Below, piece after piece: positions 1 to 8,748 of a stretch of DNA of 18,276 nt. How positions within the stretch are numbered: position 1 is the first letter of the stretch; each line of letters opens with the position of its first letter. The stretch lies in NCBI GenBank assembly GCA_963755695.1, contig CAVWLB010000014.1:1-18276 (forward strand), given 5' to 3'. This stretch comes from QHWT01 sp963755695 (GTDB taxonomy: Bacteria; Acidobacteriota; Vicinamibacteria; Vicinamibacterales; 2-12-FULL-66-21). The translations under genes were made by a program, and so were the position numbers. A model generated the notes under the pieces. The model had not been told where the DNA came from. It did not search any database and saw only the letters and a program-made list of their open reading frames with translations.

Positions 1-4
1 CGCT

Positions 5-1513
5 TCAGAGCGTCTTCAGAAACGCGATGAGCGCGCGCTTGTCTTCGGCCGCCAAGTTCAACCCGAACCGGTGGCCCGGGATGGGCCGCGCGCGTGTATC
101 CGGCGGGTTCCAGCCTTTCGGGAGGTAGTCGTCGCGCAACCGCGCCGGATCGAACCACTCTTCGAGCGACGCAATCGAGCCCGAGTGCTCGAACGGTCCT
201 CGATACCATACGCCTTTGAGCGACGGCACCTTGTAGTAGCCGGTCCCCTTCCGCGTCTTCAGCGCGAGCCCCGGATCGAGGCCAACCTGCACGCGCATCA
301 CGTCCGAGGCCGGCGGCGACGACGGATGCGCGAAGGGCGTGAACCCGTCGACCGGCACCAGCCGGTTGTTGGTGTAGAGCGGCGGCGTGTGGCATCTGGC
401 GCAGCCGGCACGCGCGAAGACCTGCTCGCCGCGGGCGGTGACGTCGTTCGGCCGGTTCGGGTTCGGCGGCGGCTGCAGTGAGTAGATGTACTTGCCCAGC
501 GCCAGCATCGCTTCGTCGCTGTAGCGATACCGCAGCGCGCGGTTCGCCGCCGGGAGGAACGTGTGCGGTCCGATCGCGCCGTCCTCCGCGACGGTTACCA
601 GGATGCCGTAGCGCGCGATGTCTTCAGGCCCGCGATTGCGATGGGTCGCGGTCGCGTCGAGATACCGCCGGTCTTTGACGCCGATCAGGTCCGCGATCCT
701 GGTCGTGAACCACGGGCTCGCGTTGAATCTGACGAACGTGCCCAGGAACGCCTCGCCGTCGACATGGCCCACCTGTTCGGCCGTCATCGTCTTCAAAGTG
801 GCGTTGATATCGTCCTTCAGCCAGGGTACGCCGTAGCTGGAGTACGCGATCTCGTTCGGCGGCCGGGTCCGGCCTTCGCGCCGGCGGATCTCGTCGAGCG
901 CGTCGAAGCTGAACTCGGGCAGGGATCCCCATTGGAGGTTGCGCTGCGCGCCGCGGACGATGCTGCCGTCGGGCAGCACCCGCGTGTGGCACCCCGAGCA
1001 TTCGGCAAGCGTGATCTTCAGCTGCCGGTCGTGATCGATCAGCCATCGCACGCCGGGAATCGTGCCGTCGGCCGCGACGGTGACGCCCTCGCGCGCCATC
1101 AGGTCCGGATCGTCGGCCCACCGGAACGCACGGGGATCCGCCGTGCGGAACTCCGCGAGATGAAGACCGTCGAAGACCTCGCGGCCGGCGGCGATCCAGT
1201 CGGCTTCCGACGTCAGCTTCGCCGGTTCGATGAGAGGCTGCGGGCCCTGCTTCCGCATCCAGTCGCGATACCCTTCCGGTTCGCGGCTCTTGATGTAGAC
1301 CGGGTAGGTCCGGACTTCGTCGACCGGCGCGGCGTAGTACTCGGCTTCCGTATAGAACTTCGGCGCGGCCTTCACGCCCGCGATGGGCAGCGCCCAGCCC
1401 GCGAGCGCCTCGTCGGTCCAGAGCCGCGGCACGCCGGTCCGCGCCGGCAGCTGGGCGGCGAGCGACGTGACGGCCGCGATCGCACCGGCCAGCAGCGCAA
1501 GTCGATGCGCCAT
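5..1513 (-). CDS. Di-heme cytochrome c peroxidase/MauG-family protein, exported
   Basis: A 502-residue protein with two c-type heme sites, CSGCH (residues 172-176) and CARCH (371-375). The C-terminal stretch has 'KVPSLKGV' followed by 'FEHSGSIASLEEW', which matches the 'VPSLRN...FHDGS' region of bacterial di-heme cytochrome c peroxidases and MauG-like proteins. The start at 1513 is chosen because it begins a clear signal peptide (MAHRLALLAGAIAAVTSLAA); the frame stays open upstream to 1669, but that part is arginine-rich and lacks an export signal. The protein is therefore periplasmic. Known relatives reduce peroxide or oxidise other substrates with electrons from small carriers; the actual substrate cannot be read here. 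It is longer than classical CcpA (about 330 residues), with about 170 residues before the first heme that I do not recognise. It stands alone, 188 bp from the next gene on the same strand. Confidence 0.8.
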   Translation of the reverse strand: MAHRLALLAGAIAAVTSLAAQLPARTGVPRLWTDEALAGWALPIAGVKAAPKFYTEAEYYAAPVDEVRTYPVYIKSREPEGYRDWMRKQGPQPLIEPAKLTSEADWIAAGREVFDGLHLAEFRTADPRAFRWADDPDLMAREGVTVAADGTIPGVRWLIDHDRQLKITLAECSGCHTRVLPDGSIVRGAQRNLQWGSLPEFSFDALDEIRRREGRTRPPNEIAYSSYGVPWLKDDINATLKTMTAEQVGHVDGEAFLGTFVRFNASPWFTTRIADLIGVKDRRYLDATATHRNRGPEDIARYGILVTVAEDGAIGPHTFLPAANRALRYRYSDEAMLALGKYIYSLQPPPNPNRPNDVTARGEQVFARAGCARCHTPPLYTNNRLVPVDGFTPFAHPSSPPASDVMRVQVGLDPGLALKTRKGTGYYKVPSLKGVWYRGPFEHSGSIASLEEWFDPARLRDDYLPKGWNPPDTRARPIPGHRFGLNLAAEDKRALIAFLKTL

Positions 1514-1701
1514 GCCGCACAGTCTAGCAAGTCCTTCACGCTGTCTTCCAGCAACGCCCTTGAAACGCGCCCGGGCGTCGATCTTTTGGAGCCGCGGGAA
1601 TCCGCGAGCGGCTTTCCAGTTCCCCACCGATTGATCGTGTGGGCTACGAGGCCACGTTGGCCCCTTCATACGATCGGGTGGTTTCGTGCGATCGCGCGAG
1701 C

Positions 1702-3165
1702 TTACACCGCTGCATTTACCTCACGCGCCACGCGGTTGCCGGACTCGAGCGCCCCCTGCATCCAGCCGTCAATCCACACTGAGGTGTGCTCGCCGGCGAA
1801 ATGAATTCTGCCCTCCGGCCGCGCAACGTGCGGTAGCAGCGAGCTGAATTGGCCCGGTTTGTAATACGCGCTCGCGCCTCGTGCCCACACGTCGTCGTCC
1901 CAGCACTTGGTCACGCCACCCTCGAAGTGATTCCGCATGCCGGGGTAGATCACATTCACGTATTCGAGCGCGAAGTTGATGCGCTCGCTTTCCGACATTG
2001 CCGTTACGCGGCGTGAGTGCAGGCTGATCGGGAACGCCTGTAAGATGCCCCGTGTACCCGGTTGTGCGTAGGTCATGTCCCACACTTGACTGACCGGCAG
2101 GTCCGTCGTCGCAAAGCCACTCAACCCCTCTTCGACCCAGAACCTCTTTGTCGACTGCAAGAAGATTTTCGACGCTGACAAATACGACAACTGTTCGATG
2201 GCCCGTTGCTTCTCGACCGAGAAGGCCGGCGCCACTGCGATGTTGTTCTGGACGCTAAATGGGACGGCGCAGATTAGATAGTCGCCTGCCAACGTATGAT
2301 AAGCGCCCGCCTGCTGGAACGTGGCTTTAACATCCCCCGCATGCTGTTCGATTTTGACGACTGGTGTGGCGTAGTGAATCTTCTCGGACAGACGAGACGC
2401 GAACGCTTTCGGGAGAAGGTCAGTTCCACCGCGAATCTTGTAATACTGCGTGAGCTTTCGATTGAGCGCCTGGTTACGCAGCATGAAGAGGGTGGACCAC
2501 GTTTCCACTCGATCGTCGATACCGCCCAGACTCAGCAGGGCGACCGCGTCGGACGATGCCCCGCGGCTGCGCCAAAAATCGGACCGGTTCATCTGGTCAT
2601 ATTTCGTGAGCAGTGCAGGTGCCGGCCAACTCGGATCGGTCACGTCGCCCACGTCGCTCAACGCCGACCAGATGTATTTTTGCCGCATGCCGTTCAAGCC
2701 AAGCGCGCGCTCCTCCGGTGTCAGGTCATACGGCCACTCGACTTTCTGTCCCGGCGTCACTCGAATCCGTTGTCCACGGACGTAGTACACGGATGGCACA
2801 CTGGGCGGCTCAAACGGATCGAGAGTAAGGCCGAACAACTCGGCGTACTTGAGCGTGAAGTGATGGTGGTTTGGAATGCGGGTGGCGCCGGCCTCCGCGT
2901 AAAGGCCGTCCGGGAAGGGGTCGCGAAGCGTGTAGACACGACCTCCCGGGCGGGTTCGTGCCTCAAGAACGGTGACGTCGTGACCGGCCTGGTTCAGCTC
3001 GTATGCCGCCGACAGGCCGGCTAATCCTGCACCAACGATAAGTACCCGCTTCGGCGCGCCGCGTCGCTCCATCCGCTCTTGGGTGACGGCAAACGTGCCG
3101 AGTCTGGAGAACGGAAGAGTCGCAGCCGTAACCGCCGTTCGCTTCAAGAACTCTCTACGTCGCAT
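1702..3165 (-). CDS. Flavin-dependent amine oxidase, Tat-exported
   Basis: A 487-residue FAD-dependent oxidase of the monoamine / L-amino-acid oxidase family, which oxidises amines or amino acids to imines with release of H2O2. The N-terminus 'RREFLK' followed by a hydrophobic stretch is a twin-arginine signal, so the folded flavoprotein is probably exported. The dinucleotide-binding motif GAGLAG is at 45-50, and the glutamate-containing 'EARTRPGGR' is at 68-76. The family C-terminal flavin contact 'FAGEHTS...GWMQGALESG' lies near 455-478. The start at 3165 is preceded by an AAAGAGAG ribosome site and begins the Tat signal; the frame is open further upstream to 3417, but that overlaps the preceding gene. 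It lies 25 bp downstream of the alpha/beta-hydrolase gene, so the two are likely cotranscribed. The substrate is unknown. Confidence 0.9.
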   Translation of the reverse strand: MRRREFLKRTAVTAATLPFSRLGTFAVTQERMERRGAPKRVLIVGAGLAGLSAAYELNQAGHDVTVLEARTRPGGRVYTLRDPFPDGLYAEAGATRIPNHHHFTLKYAELFGLTLDPFEPPSVPSVYYVRGQRIRVTPGQKVEWPYDLTPEERALGLNGMRQKYIWSALSDVGDVTDPSWPAPALLTKYDQMNRSDFWRSRGASSDAVALLSLGGIDDRVETWSTLFMLRNQALNRKLTQYYKIRGGTDLLPKAFASRLSEKIHYATPVVKIEQHAGDVKATFQQAGAYHTLAGDYLICAVPFSVQNNIAVAPAFSVEKQRAIEQLSYLSASKIFLQSTKRFWVEEGLSGFATTDLPVSQVWDMTYAQPGTRGILQAFPISLHSRRVTAMSESERINFALEYVNVIYPGMRNHFEGGVTKCWDDDVWARGASAYYKPGQFSSLLPHVARPEGRIHFAGEHTSVWIDGWMQGALESGNRVAREVNAAV

Positions 3166-3190
3166 GCTCTCTTTCCACGAAGTACGCGGT

Positions 3191-4078
3191 TTAAGGACGG
3201 AGCAGTTCAAGTGCAGCCCGCACCATCGGCGCTGGAGAGTGGTCAACGCCGTGGGCAATTCGAAGCTCCCAGCGAAACGGTGCCTGGAGAGCCGCAGCTT
3301 CATCGGTCGCGGTCGCAAAGAAACGCAAGCCTCTGGCGAAGCGACTGGCGCCCTGCGCCGTAGCACCAGGCTCGCGTTCGCGATCGCTCGTGTCGCGATC
3401 GCCGAGAAGCACGACAAAGTCGCGGGAGAACACCGTCGGTAGAACTGTGCGCTCTATTGGGCTCCCTGCCAGGCCGTACGGAAATCGCTCCGACCAGGAT
3501 GGAAACGCATACCGACCTGCGCTGGCTGCTACCGCCCGGCGAAAACGCGCCTCAGGTACGAACAACACCAACCGATGAACGAATTGCGCACCACCCGAGA
3601 ACCCGATGATGTCGTACTCTCGTCTACTGAGGCTGACGGTGTCTCGAATGAGATCGAACAGCCGCTCGATGACGGTCAATGCCCACATCGACTTGGGGAG
3701 CATCTTGCCCGCGGTATCGATCATGTTTCCGAACATGTACGCGTCGCCCGGAAAGTACTGTTCCGAGAATTGCGGCGCGAGTACGATGGCATTGAGCGGC
3801 TGCAGGTACGGCGATGCAATCTCACAAGCTTGGCGTGCCGTTTCGGATTCGCTCCCGTGCATCACGAACAGGATGCGAGTGTCGGGAGTGATAGACGACG
3901 GCCGGCAAAACCACACCGTGATTGGCCGATTGGAGGCGGGATCGAGGAAAAGAAAGCTGCCTCTCGCTGTGTCTCGGATTTCAGACGCCGAGCGCACTTG
4001 TCCGGCGTCGGTTCGGAAGACATAACAGCACGCGAGAACACCACTGACAATTGCGATCAGCGGATTGCGAAGGCGCAT
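3191..4078 (-). CDS. Secreted alpha/beta-hydrolase, possible lipoprotein
   Basis: A 295-residue protein. After an N-terminal hydrophobic segment ending 'VLACC' (a possible lipobox), it shows an alpha/beta-hydrolase layout. There is an early 'FVMHGSES' strand-turn (71-78), which could form the oxyanion hole, then the nucleophile elbow GFSGG (159-163, Ser161). An aspartate follows in 'LLGDRDTSD' (227/229), and a late histidine in 'HGVDHS' (276 or 280). This resembles the esterase / poly(3-hydroxybutyrate)-depolymerase-like group of hydrolases, but the substrate is not determinable. The start at 4078 is supported by a strong GGAGGGG ribosome site just upstream; an ATG ten codons earlier lies before that site. 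It is the first gene of a two-gene operon with the flavin amine oxidase (25 bp gap). Confidence 0.75.
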   Translation of the reverse strand: MRLRNPLIAIVSGVLACCYVFRTDAGQVRSASEIRDTARGSFLFLDPASNRPITVWFCRPSSITPDTRILFVMHGSESETARQACEIASPYLQPLNAIVLAPQFSEQYFPGDAYMFGNMIDTAGKMLPKSMWALTVIERLFDLIRDTVSLSRREYDIIGFSGGAQFVHRLVLFVPEARFRRAVAASAGRYAFPSWSERFPYGLAGSPIERTVLPTVFSRDFVVLLGDRDTSDREREPGATAQGASRFARGLRFFATATDEAAALQAPFRWELRIAHGVDHSPAPMVRAALELLRP

Positions 4079-4090
4079 GAAGCCCCTCCA

Positions 4091-4103
4091 GTGTCGAAGA
4101 CAC
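4091..4103. promoter_or_regulatory. Short hairpin upstream of the hydrolase/amine oxidase operon
   Basis: GTGTC-GAA-GACAC is a perfect 5-bp inverted repeat with a GAA loop. It lies immediately 5' of the ribosome site of the hydrolase gene. It could be an operator half-site pair or a leader hairpin. A 5-bp stem can arise by chance, so this is only a candidate. I could not identify convincing -35/-10 boxes in the 175 bp between the two genes. Confidence 0.2.
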
Positions 4104-4253
4104 GGCAACCCGCGCGGAATCCTATCGCTCTAAGGACGGCTTGTCAGCTGTCATCACAGACCTCAGCGCGGGTTTCCTGCTGAGATGGGATTTGCGCGGG
4201 CTGGCAACCGCCATTATCCGCAGTGGTGGCGGTTGGCCACTGATGAAACTTGC

Positions 4254-5191
4254 TCACGGATTTGCGCGATTCCGCAACGCGACCACATCGGATCGTGGCG
4301 TCGCGCTCGCCAGCGCGAGGATGGCTCCGGCAAACAGGAGCGTGTCGGCAAAGTAGTTGATTCCCTCCAGCTTGACTCCGTACCCGGTTCGGACAGCGCC
4401 CCGATCAGGACGGGTCCGTAGATGACGAGGACCATCAGTACAATCCACCCGCCGAGACAGATTGCCAGGGTCCGCGTTTTCCTGATCAGCAGCATGCTTG
4501 CCCCGCCACCGACAAGAGCTGCTCCCGTCACATAGTCAATGAGCACGCGTCCCGGAATCCACGTCGGCGTCTCTTTTCTGAGCGGGACTCCGGGGAGTCC
4601 TGTCGGATGCAGAAAGTGCTCAATACCAAAGAATATGAGGGCAATCGGGATTAATACACGGCCCACGGTTACTAGCGTGCTCTTGCCTTGCCCACGCCAT
4701 CCGTCCATGGTAGTTCCCGCAAGAATCCAGCCGGCGCCGCCGAACGACATTTCGCGGAACACGATCGTCCACAGAATTCTGTCGTGCGGGTGGCGCAGCG
4801 CTCCGGGAAGATGGATCATCGCGACAAACAGAAACATCATGAGTCCGAACAACAGGCCGGACCAGCGCACCGCGATTTTGGTCGCGATGCTCAAAGACGC
4901 GGCGATCAACCCGCAGCCGACGGCATATACCCAGAACAAACGCCATGGCATGTACACCGGCACGAGGTCTACGACGAATCGTGGGCCGAAGAGATGGAGC
5001 GCACCGAAGACCGCTAGCGGGACGGCGAAGCACAGATTGCTCAAAGCCACGATCTTGTCGAGGCCACGGGCCTCGGCGATCTGGTTTTTCGCCGCCCAGC
5101 CTCCGATCGAGAACAGCGCGATGCCGGCGGCGCACATCGCGACGACGGTTGGAGAGGTTTCGAACAACGTGGCGAGAACCGTCGCGTGCAT
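4254..5191 (-). CDS. DoxX-like multi-pass membrane protein, frameshifted near the C-terminus
   Basis: An integral membrane protein of about 312 residues with about nine hydrophobic helices, resembling large DoxX-like proteins of unknown function. Typical stretches are 'FFGIEHFLHPTGLPGVPL', with the FGIEHF-H pattern common in this group, and a last helix 'YFADTLLFAGAILALASA'. That last helix lies in a different frame from the rest. The main frame runs through '...VLIGALSEPG' and then turns to nonsense, while the neighbouring frame continues 'YGVKLEGINYFADTLL...' to a TGA at 4254-4256. One missing base in the G-run near 4384-4388 restores the whole protein. The start at 5191 removes an N-terminal piece with no membrane character; the ribosome site there is weak, so the start is uncertain. 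No partner gene is evident. Confidence 0.65.
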
Positions 5192-5345
5192 CGATCGACG
5201 ATTCTTGAGCTGACACGCGTGTTTGCCAAAGGCCACTTCATGGCCGATCGATGAGACCACCTCACACGGATGCCCAGCGCTGGCCAACGTGAAAAGGAGC
5301 TGACGGATTCGGCGAGGTCCTGGCTGGACACGCGAAGGTCGAACC

Positions 5346-5530
5346 TTACCGCTTCGTCAGCGTGAAATGATGGTCAGGTGCCGAGCAGAAGAGGTCCGTG
5401 CTCCAATGAGGGCCGACACCACGGTAATAACCGAAGGAGCCGCTGATCGTTCCGTCAATCCGCTCCGGATTCTCGATCGATCCGCGCCACGTGCCGCACG
5501 ATTCGAACGCTTCATTGTCCCCCGGCGCGT
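5346..5530 (-). pseudogene. C-terminal fragment of an unrecognised protein
   Basis: The last roughly 58 residues of a minus-strand frame read as compact, protein-like sequence: 'CGTWRGSIENPERIDGTISG', then 'SFGYYRGVGPHWSTDLFC', ending 'TLTKR' and a stop. It has a normal mix of Gly, Trp, Tyr and Cys, unlike the arginine-rich shadow frames in this GC-rich DNA. Upstream of about 5530 the same frame is merely the antisense of a beta-propeller fragment. The gene is therefore cut off at its 5' side. I do not recognise the family. The assignment as a real remnant rests only on composition. Confidence 0.4.
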
Positions 5531-5532
5531 TG

Positions 5533-5916
5533 CTCAATCTCTCCCACCAGTACGGTAGATCGCGCAATGAGATTTACGTGCGCCCGTTCCCCGTGGCCGA
5601 CGTCGAACCGGTGAAGGTTTCGACGCGAGGAGGTATCGAACCTCAGTGGCGGGCTGACGGCAAAGAGCTCTTCTTCATCGGCGCCGACAAGCAGTTGATG
5701 GTTGTTCCAGTCACGACCGCACGCGAGTTTCGAGCAGGAACCCCGAGCCCGTTGTTCATGACCAATCTCGATCCGGACGGCCTTGGCATCTCGGGTCGCA
5801 ATCAATATGTCGCGTCCGCATCCGGGGAGCGGTTTCTGCTGAACCAGGCCCGGCCTGACGCCCCGTCGCCGCCGGTGACGGTGCTCCTCAATTGGACAGC
5901 TGCGTTGGAACGATAG
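5533..5916 (+). pseudogene. C-terminal fragment of a PD40/WD40-like beta-propeller protein
   Basis: About 125 residues match the end of the TolB/PD40-type propeller found on many Acidobacteria serine/threonine kinases and related proteins. The pattern is 'GRSRNEIYVRPFP', 'EPQWRADGKELFFIGADKQL', 'VVPVTTAREFRAGTPSPLF', and the characteristic end 'PPVTVLLNWTAALER'. The propeller should have several more blades, and usually a kinase or DNA-binding domain, before this point. Here the homology-like sequence starts abruptly near 5533. An ATG at 5491 is in frame, but its first codons overlap the opposing gene fragment and look unrelated. It is best read as a truncated gene, either by rearrangement or by assembly joining. 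Confidence 0.7.
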
Positions 5917-6161
5917 GTAAATCGCCCCACGTCCTTCGTTTGCCGCTTGGTGCAGCGGCCTGTCGCTCCCCAAGAGCAGCGAGGGCCGACCTGGACTGAC
6001 TTCACCGGCTTGGCACACCTTTCGGCTCCTCCCCGGTCTTGAAGGTCTCCCAAATGGCAGCGGCGGCGTCCGCGCGGACGCAGGCGCAGCTCGTCATGGC
6101 GCGCTGGGTCGCGGTGAAAGCGGAGGCGGCTGCGCTACAGTAGCGGTCGGGAGCAACCAGC

Positions 6162-7594
6162 ATGAATCGTCCAGCCGTTCTGCTCGTCGCAGGACTCGTT
6201 GCCGCGGCCGCGTGCTCGTGCAGACAGGCGCGGTCGCCCTCGTACGACCTGGTGGTGGCCAACGGACGCGTCATGGATCCGGAATCCGGTCTCGACGCCG
6301 TGCGGCATATCGGCATTCGCGGCGGCACGATCGAGGCGGTTTCTGCGACACCGCTCGCAGGATCCCGCGTCATCGACGCGGCGCACTCGTCGTCGCGCCT
6401 GGATTCATCGACCTGCACGAGCACGGGCAGCAGGAGGAGTCGTATCGCATGATGGTGCGCGACGGCGTCACGTCGGCGTTCGAGCTCGAAGTGGGCACGA
6501 GCGACGTTCGCGGCGTGGTACGCGGCACGTGAGGGCGGCCAGATCGTGAACTACGGCGTGTCGGTCGGTCACATCCCGGTGCGCATGAAGGTGCTCGGCG
6601 ATCCCGGCAAGGGACTGCTGCCGGCAGGCATCGGCGGGAGCGGGCACGCCGACGAAGCGCAGATGCAGCAGATGGAGGCGATGCTGCGCAAAGGGCTGGC
6701 ACAGGGCGCGGTCGCGATGGGCTTCGGCAGCGCCTACACGCCGGGCGCGTCGATGTCCGAGATCGAGCGGATGTTCCGCGTCGCCGCCGAAGGCGGCGTG
6801 TCAGCGCACATTCACATGCGCGGCGGTGCTGCAAGGGCTCCAGGAGACGCTCGCGGCCGCCGCCCGAGCCCACGTGCCGCTGCACATCGTCCACGTGAAC
6901 TCGTCAGCCGACACCGATCTCGACGCGTTTCTCGTCCATGATCAAGGCCGCGCGCGACGCGGGCCAGGACGTCACCACCGAGGCGTATCCGTACGGCGCG
7001 GGAATGACCGAGATCCAGTCGGCGCTGTTCGACGACTGGAAAACCTGGCCCGACGCAAAGTTCGGCCTGCATCAGCTCGTCGTCCACCGGCGAACGGCTG
7101 ACGCGAGCCACGTTCGAGCAGGCGCGCGAGGCGGGCGGCACCGTGATCATTCACGGCCGGACCGAACAGCAGACGCGCAAAGCCATTGCCAGCCCGCTGG
7201 CGATGATTCGCCAGCGACGGGTTCATCGAGAACGGCCGCGGACATCCGCGCACCTCGGGCACCTACGCGAAGGTGCTCGGCAAATACGTGCGCGACGAGA
7301 ACGCGGTGCCGCTGATGGACGCGCTCCGGCGCATGACCCTCGAGCCGGCGCGCCGCCTCGAGCGCGAAACGCCAGCGATGACGAAGAAGGGGCGCATCAA
7401 GGAAGGGGCCGACGCGGACCTCGACGATCTTCGATCCCGCGACGGTCATCGATCGCGCGACCTACGAGGACGCGGCGATTCCGTCGGCCGGGATTCCCTT
7501 CGTCGTCATCGGCGGCCAGGTTGTGGTCGACGGCGGCAACGTCACCGCTGCCCGGCCGGGGCGCGCGATTCGCGCACCGAGTGCCCCGCGGTAG
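6162..7594 (+). pseudogene. Amidohydrolase (N-acyl-D-amino-acid deacylase-like), seven frame changes
   Basis: Reading across frames gives one continuous protein of about 477 residues. It has a lipoprotein-like signal (MNRPAVLLVAGLVAAAACSC), then 'YDLVVANGRVMDPESGLDAV', and the metal-binding 'PGFIDLHEHG' with its H-x-H. It continues with 'NYGVSVGHIPVRM', 'LHIVHVNSS', 'TTEAYPYGAG', and the late 'IASDGFIENGRGHPRTSGTY'. It ends 'KKGRIKEGADADL' / 'TIFDPATVIDRATYEDA' and TAG at 7592-7594. This is the D-aminoacylase-type amidohydrolase layout; such enzymes hydrolyse N-acyl-D-amino acids or related amides using zinc. Frame changes lie near 6382 (one base lost) and near 6504, 6827, 6935, 7078, 7210 and 7420 (one extra base each). 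Residues between them are well preserved, which argues for consensus error or very recent damage rather than old decay. Confidence 0.75.
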
Positions 7595-7755
7595 ACGAAG
7601 TCTCGATCCCTTCGCTCGAGACATCACCCTACGCGCTCCGGGCGGGACAGTGTAGGCTAAAGGCTCGCGTCGAATCGAAACGTCCCAGAGGCTCGGCGCT
7701 TCCGCAGCGAAGGCCCCCGGTTAGAGCGAACGCGCGCAGCGAGTGAGCCACGCAA

Positions 7756-7816
7756 GCGGAGCGGGGACCACGGGGCCCCGGGATGTCGGGGGGTCCGGCG
7801 GGGCGAAGCCCCCCGG
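7756..7816 (+). repeat. GC-rich hairpin repeat, copy A (intergenic, before the Mrp gene)
   Basis: This is the first of three related copies. The 29-bp core at 7788-7816 contains GGGGCGAAGCCCC, a stem closed by a GCGAAGC mini-hairpin. It is preceded by GGAGCGGGG and a CGGGGCCCCG palindrome. The core is identical to copy B at 9309-9337. The element ends 8 bp before the ATG of the Mrp-like gene, where no Shine-Dalgarno sequence is visible. It could act as a leader hairpin or terminator-like element, or simply be an inserted REP-type repeat. Confidence 0.75.
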
Positions 7817-7824
7817 TGTAATAA

Positions 7825-8748
7825 ATGAAGCGCTACCACGACATCGTCGGCGACGGAGGGTCCGGAATCCTCGAGCAGGTTGCCGAGCAGCGCACCCGCA
7901 TTACCGACGGGCTCGCCGGCGTGCGCCATCTCGTGGCCGTGGGCTCGGGCAAGGGCGGGGTCGGCAAGAGCACGTTGACGCTGCATCTCGCGGGGGCGCT
8001 CCGCGCCCGGGGGCTTCGGATCGCGATTCTGGACGCGGACTTCAACGGTCCCTCACAGGCGCGCATGGCCGGCGTCCAGGGGGCGCTGTTCGTGCCTGGC
8101 AGCCACAAGGTCGCGCTGCCGCGGACCAGCAACGGGATCGGCGTCTTTTCGATGGGCTCGATGATCCCCGAGTCGGAAGCGCTCGAGTTCGAGAGCGCGG
8201 CGCAGGGAGAGTCCCACACCTGGCGCGCCACGAGGGAGTTCGCGCTCCTCACCGAGATCCTCGGCGCCTTCGAGTGGGGCACGCTCGACGTGCTGATGTT
8301 CGATCTGCCGCCGGGCGCCGAGCGAACTGTTCAGTACGCCGATTTCCTCGGACCGCGGACCTCGTTTCTGCTCGTGACCATCCCGTCCGAGGTGTCGCGA
8401 GGCGTGGTCGCGCGCTCGGTGGCCGCGCTGTCGAAGGGACCCAATCGCGTCCTCGGTTACGTCGAGAACATGAGCGGTTACTACTGCCGCGACTGCAACG
8501 GCATCAAGCCACTCTTTGTCTCACCAGAACCATCGGGCCTGGAGATTCCCTGCCTCGGGACCGTCCCCTTCGATCCCGAGCTTGCGCGGCACTGCGATCA
8601 AGGAATCCCTCTCGCAGAACTGCCCGAGACGCCCGTTGGCCGGGCCCTCGAGCAGGTCGCGCAGCAACTGCTGGACAGCCTCGAATCGACACTGCCAGCC
8701 GCCGCGCACGCTTCGCGTGAGCGACGGCCAGGCACGGAGCCTCGCTGA
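7825..8748 (+). CDS. Mrp/NBP35-family P-loop ATPase (Fe-S carrier type)
   Basis: A 307-residue deviant-Walker ATPase. The P-loop SGKGGVGKST is at 41-50, the second motif 'ILDADFNGPS' at 68-77, and 'DLPPG' at 160-164. The C-terminal 'YYCRDC' supplies the CxxC pair (Cys221, Cys224) that bridges an Fe-S cluster between monomers in ApbC/Mrp and Nbp35 proteins. Known members bind and pass on 4Fe-4S clusters or act as ATP-driven switches; here it may serve the radical SAM enzyme encoded two genes downstream. The ATG at 7825 directly follows in-frame stop codons, so it is the earliest possible start, and 'MKRYHDIVGDGGS' looks like a genuine N-terminus. There is no clear ribosome site; hairpin repeat copy A lies just upstream. 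Its TGA overlaps the ATG of the next gene. Confidence 0.9.
   Translation: MKRYHDIVGDGGSGILEQVAEQRTRITDGLAGVRHLVAVGSGKGGVGKSTLTLHLAGALRARGLRIAILDADFNGPSQARMAGVQGALFVPGSHKVALPRTSNGIGVFSMGSMIPESEALEFESAAQGESHTWRATREFALLTEILGAFEWGTLDVLMFDLPPGAERTVQYADFLGPRTSFLLVTIPSEVSRGVVARSVAALSKGPNRVLGYVENMSGYYCRDCNGIKPLFVSPEPSGLEIPCLGTVPFDPELARHCDQGIPLAELPETPVGRALEQVAQQLLDSLESTLPAAAHASRERRPGTEPR

Noticed and set aside
563..1804. A 413-codon plus-strand open frame
   Set aside because: It is antisense to the cytochrome peroxidase gene, rich in Arg, Asp and Val as expected from the complement of GC-rich coding DNA, and has no recognisable motif.
5917..6161. A 29-codon plus-strand frame at about 6054-6143 and a minus-strand frame across the same gap
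   Set aside because: Both are alanine-rich, without a ribosome site or motif. The 245-bp gap appears to hold no gene.
6162..7594. Programmed frameshifting in the amidohydrolase
   Set aside because: Seven shifts in one gene with no shared slippery sequence or stop-codon context is not a known programmed mechanism. Sequence error or recent damage is simpler.
7743..8720. A plus-strand frame starting in repeat copy A and overlapping the Mrp gene
   Set aside because: It is out of frame with Mrp, arginine-rich and motif-free. Its 'GGSGGAKPPG' is only the repeat read in that frame.
7825..8748. Mrp-like gene as a BchL/NifH-type reductase for a dark protochlorophyllide-like reaction
   Set aside because: The tempting link to PCP_red fails. 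The protein has the C-terminal CxxC of Mrp/NBP35 and lacks the separated cysteines that bridge the cluster in NifH/BchL, and no BchN/BchB-like gene is present.
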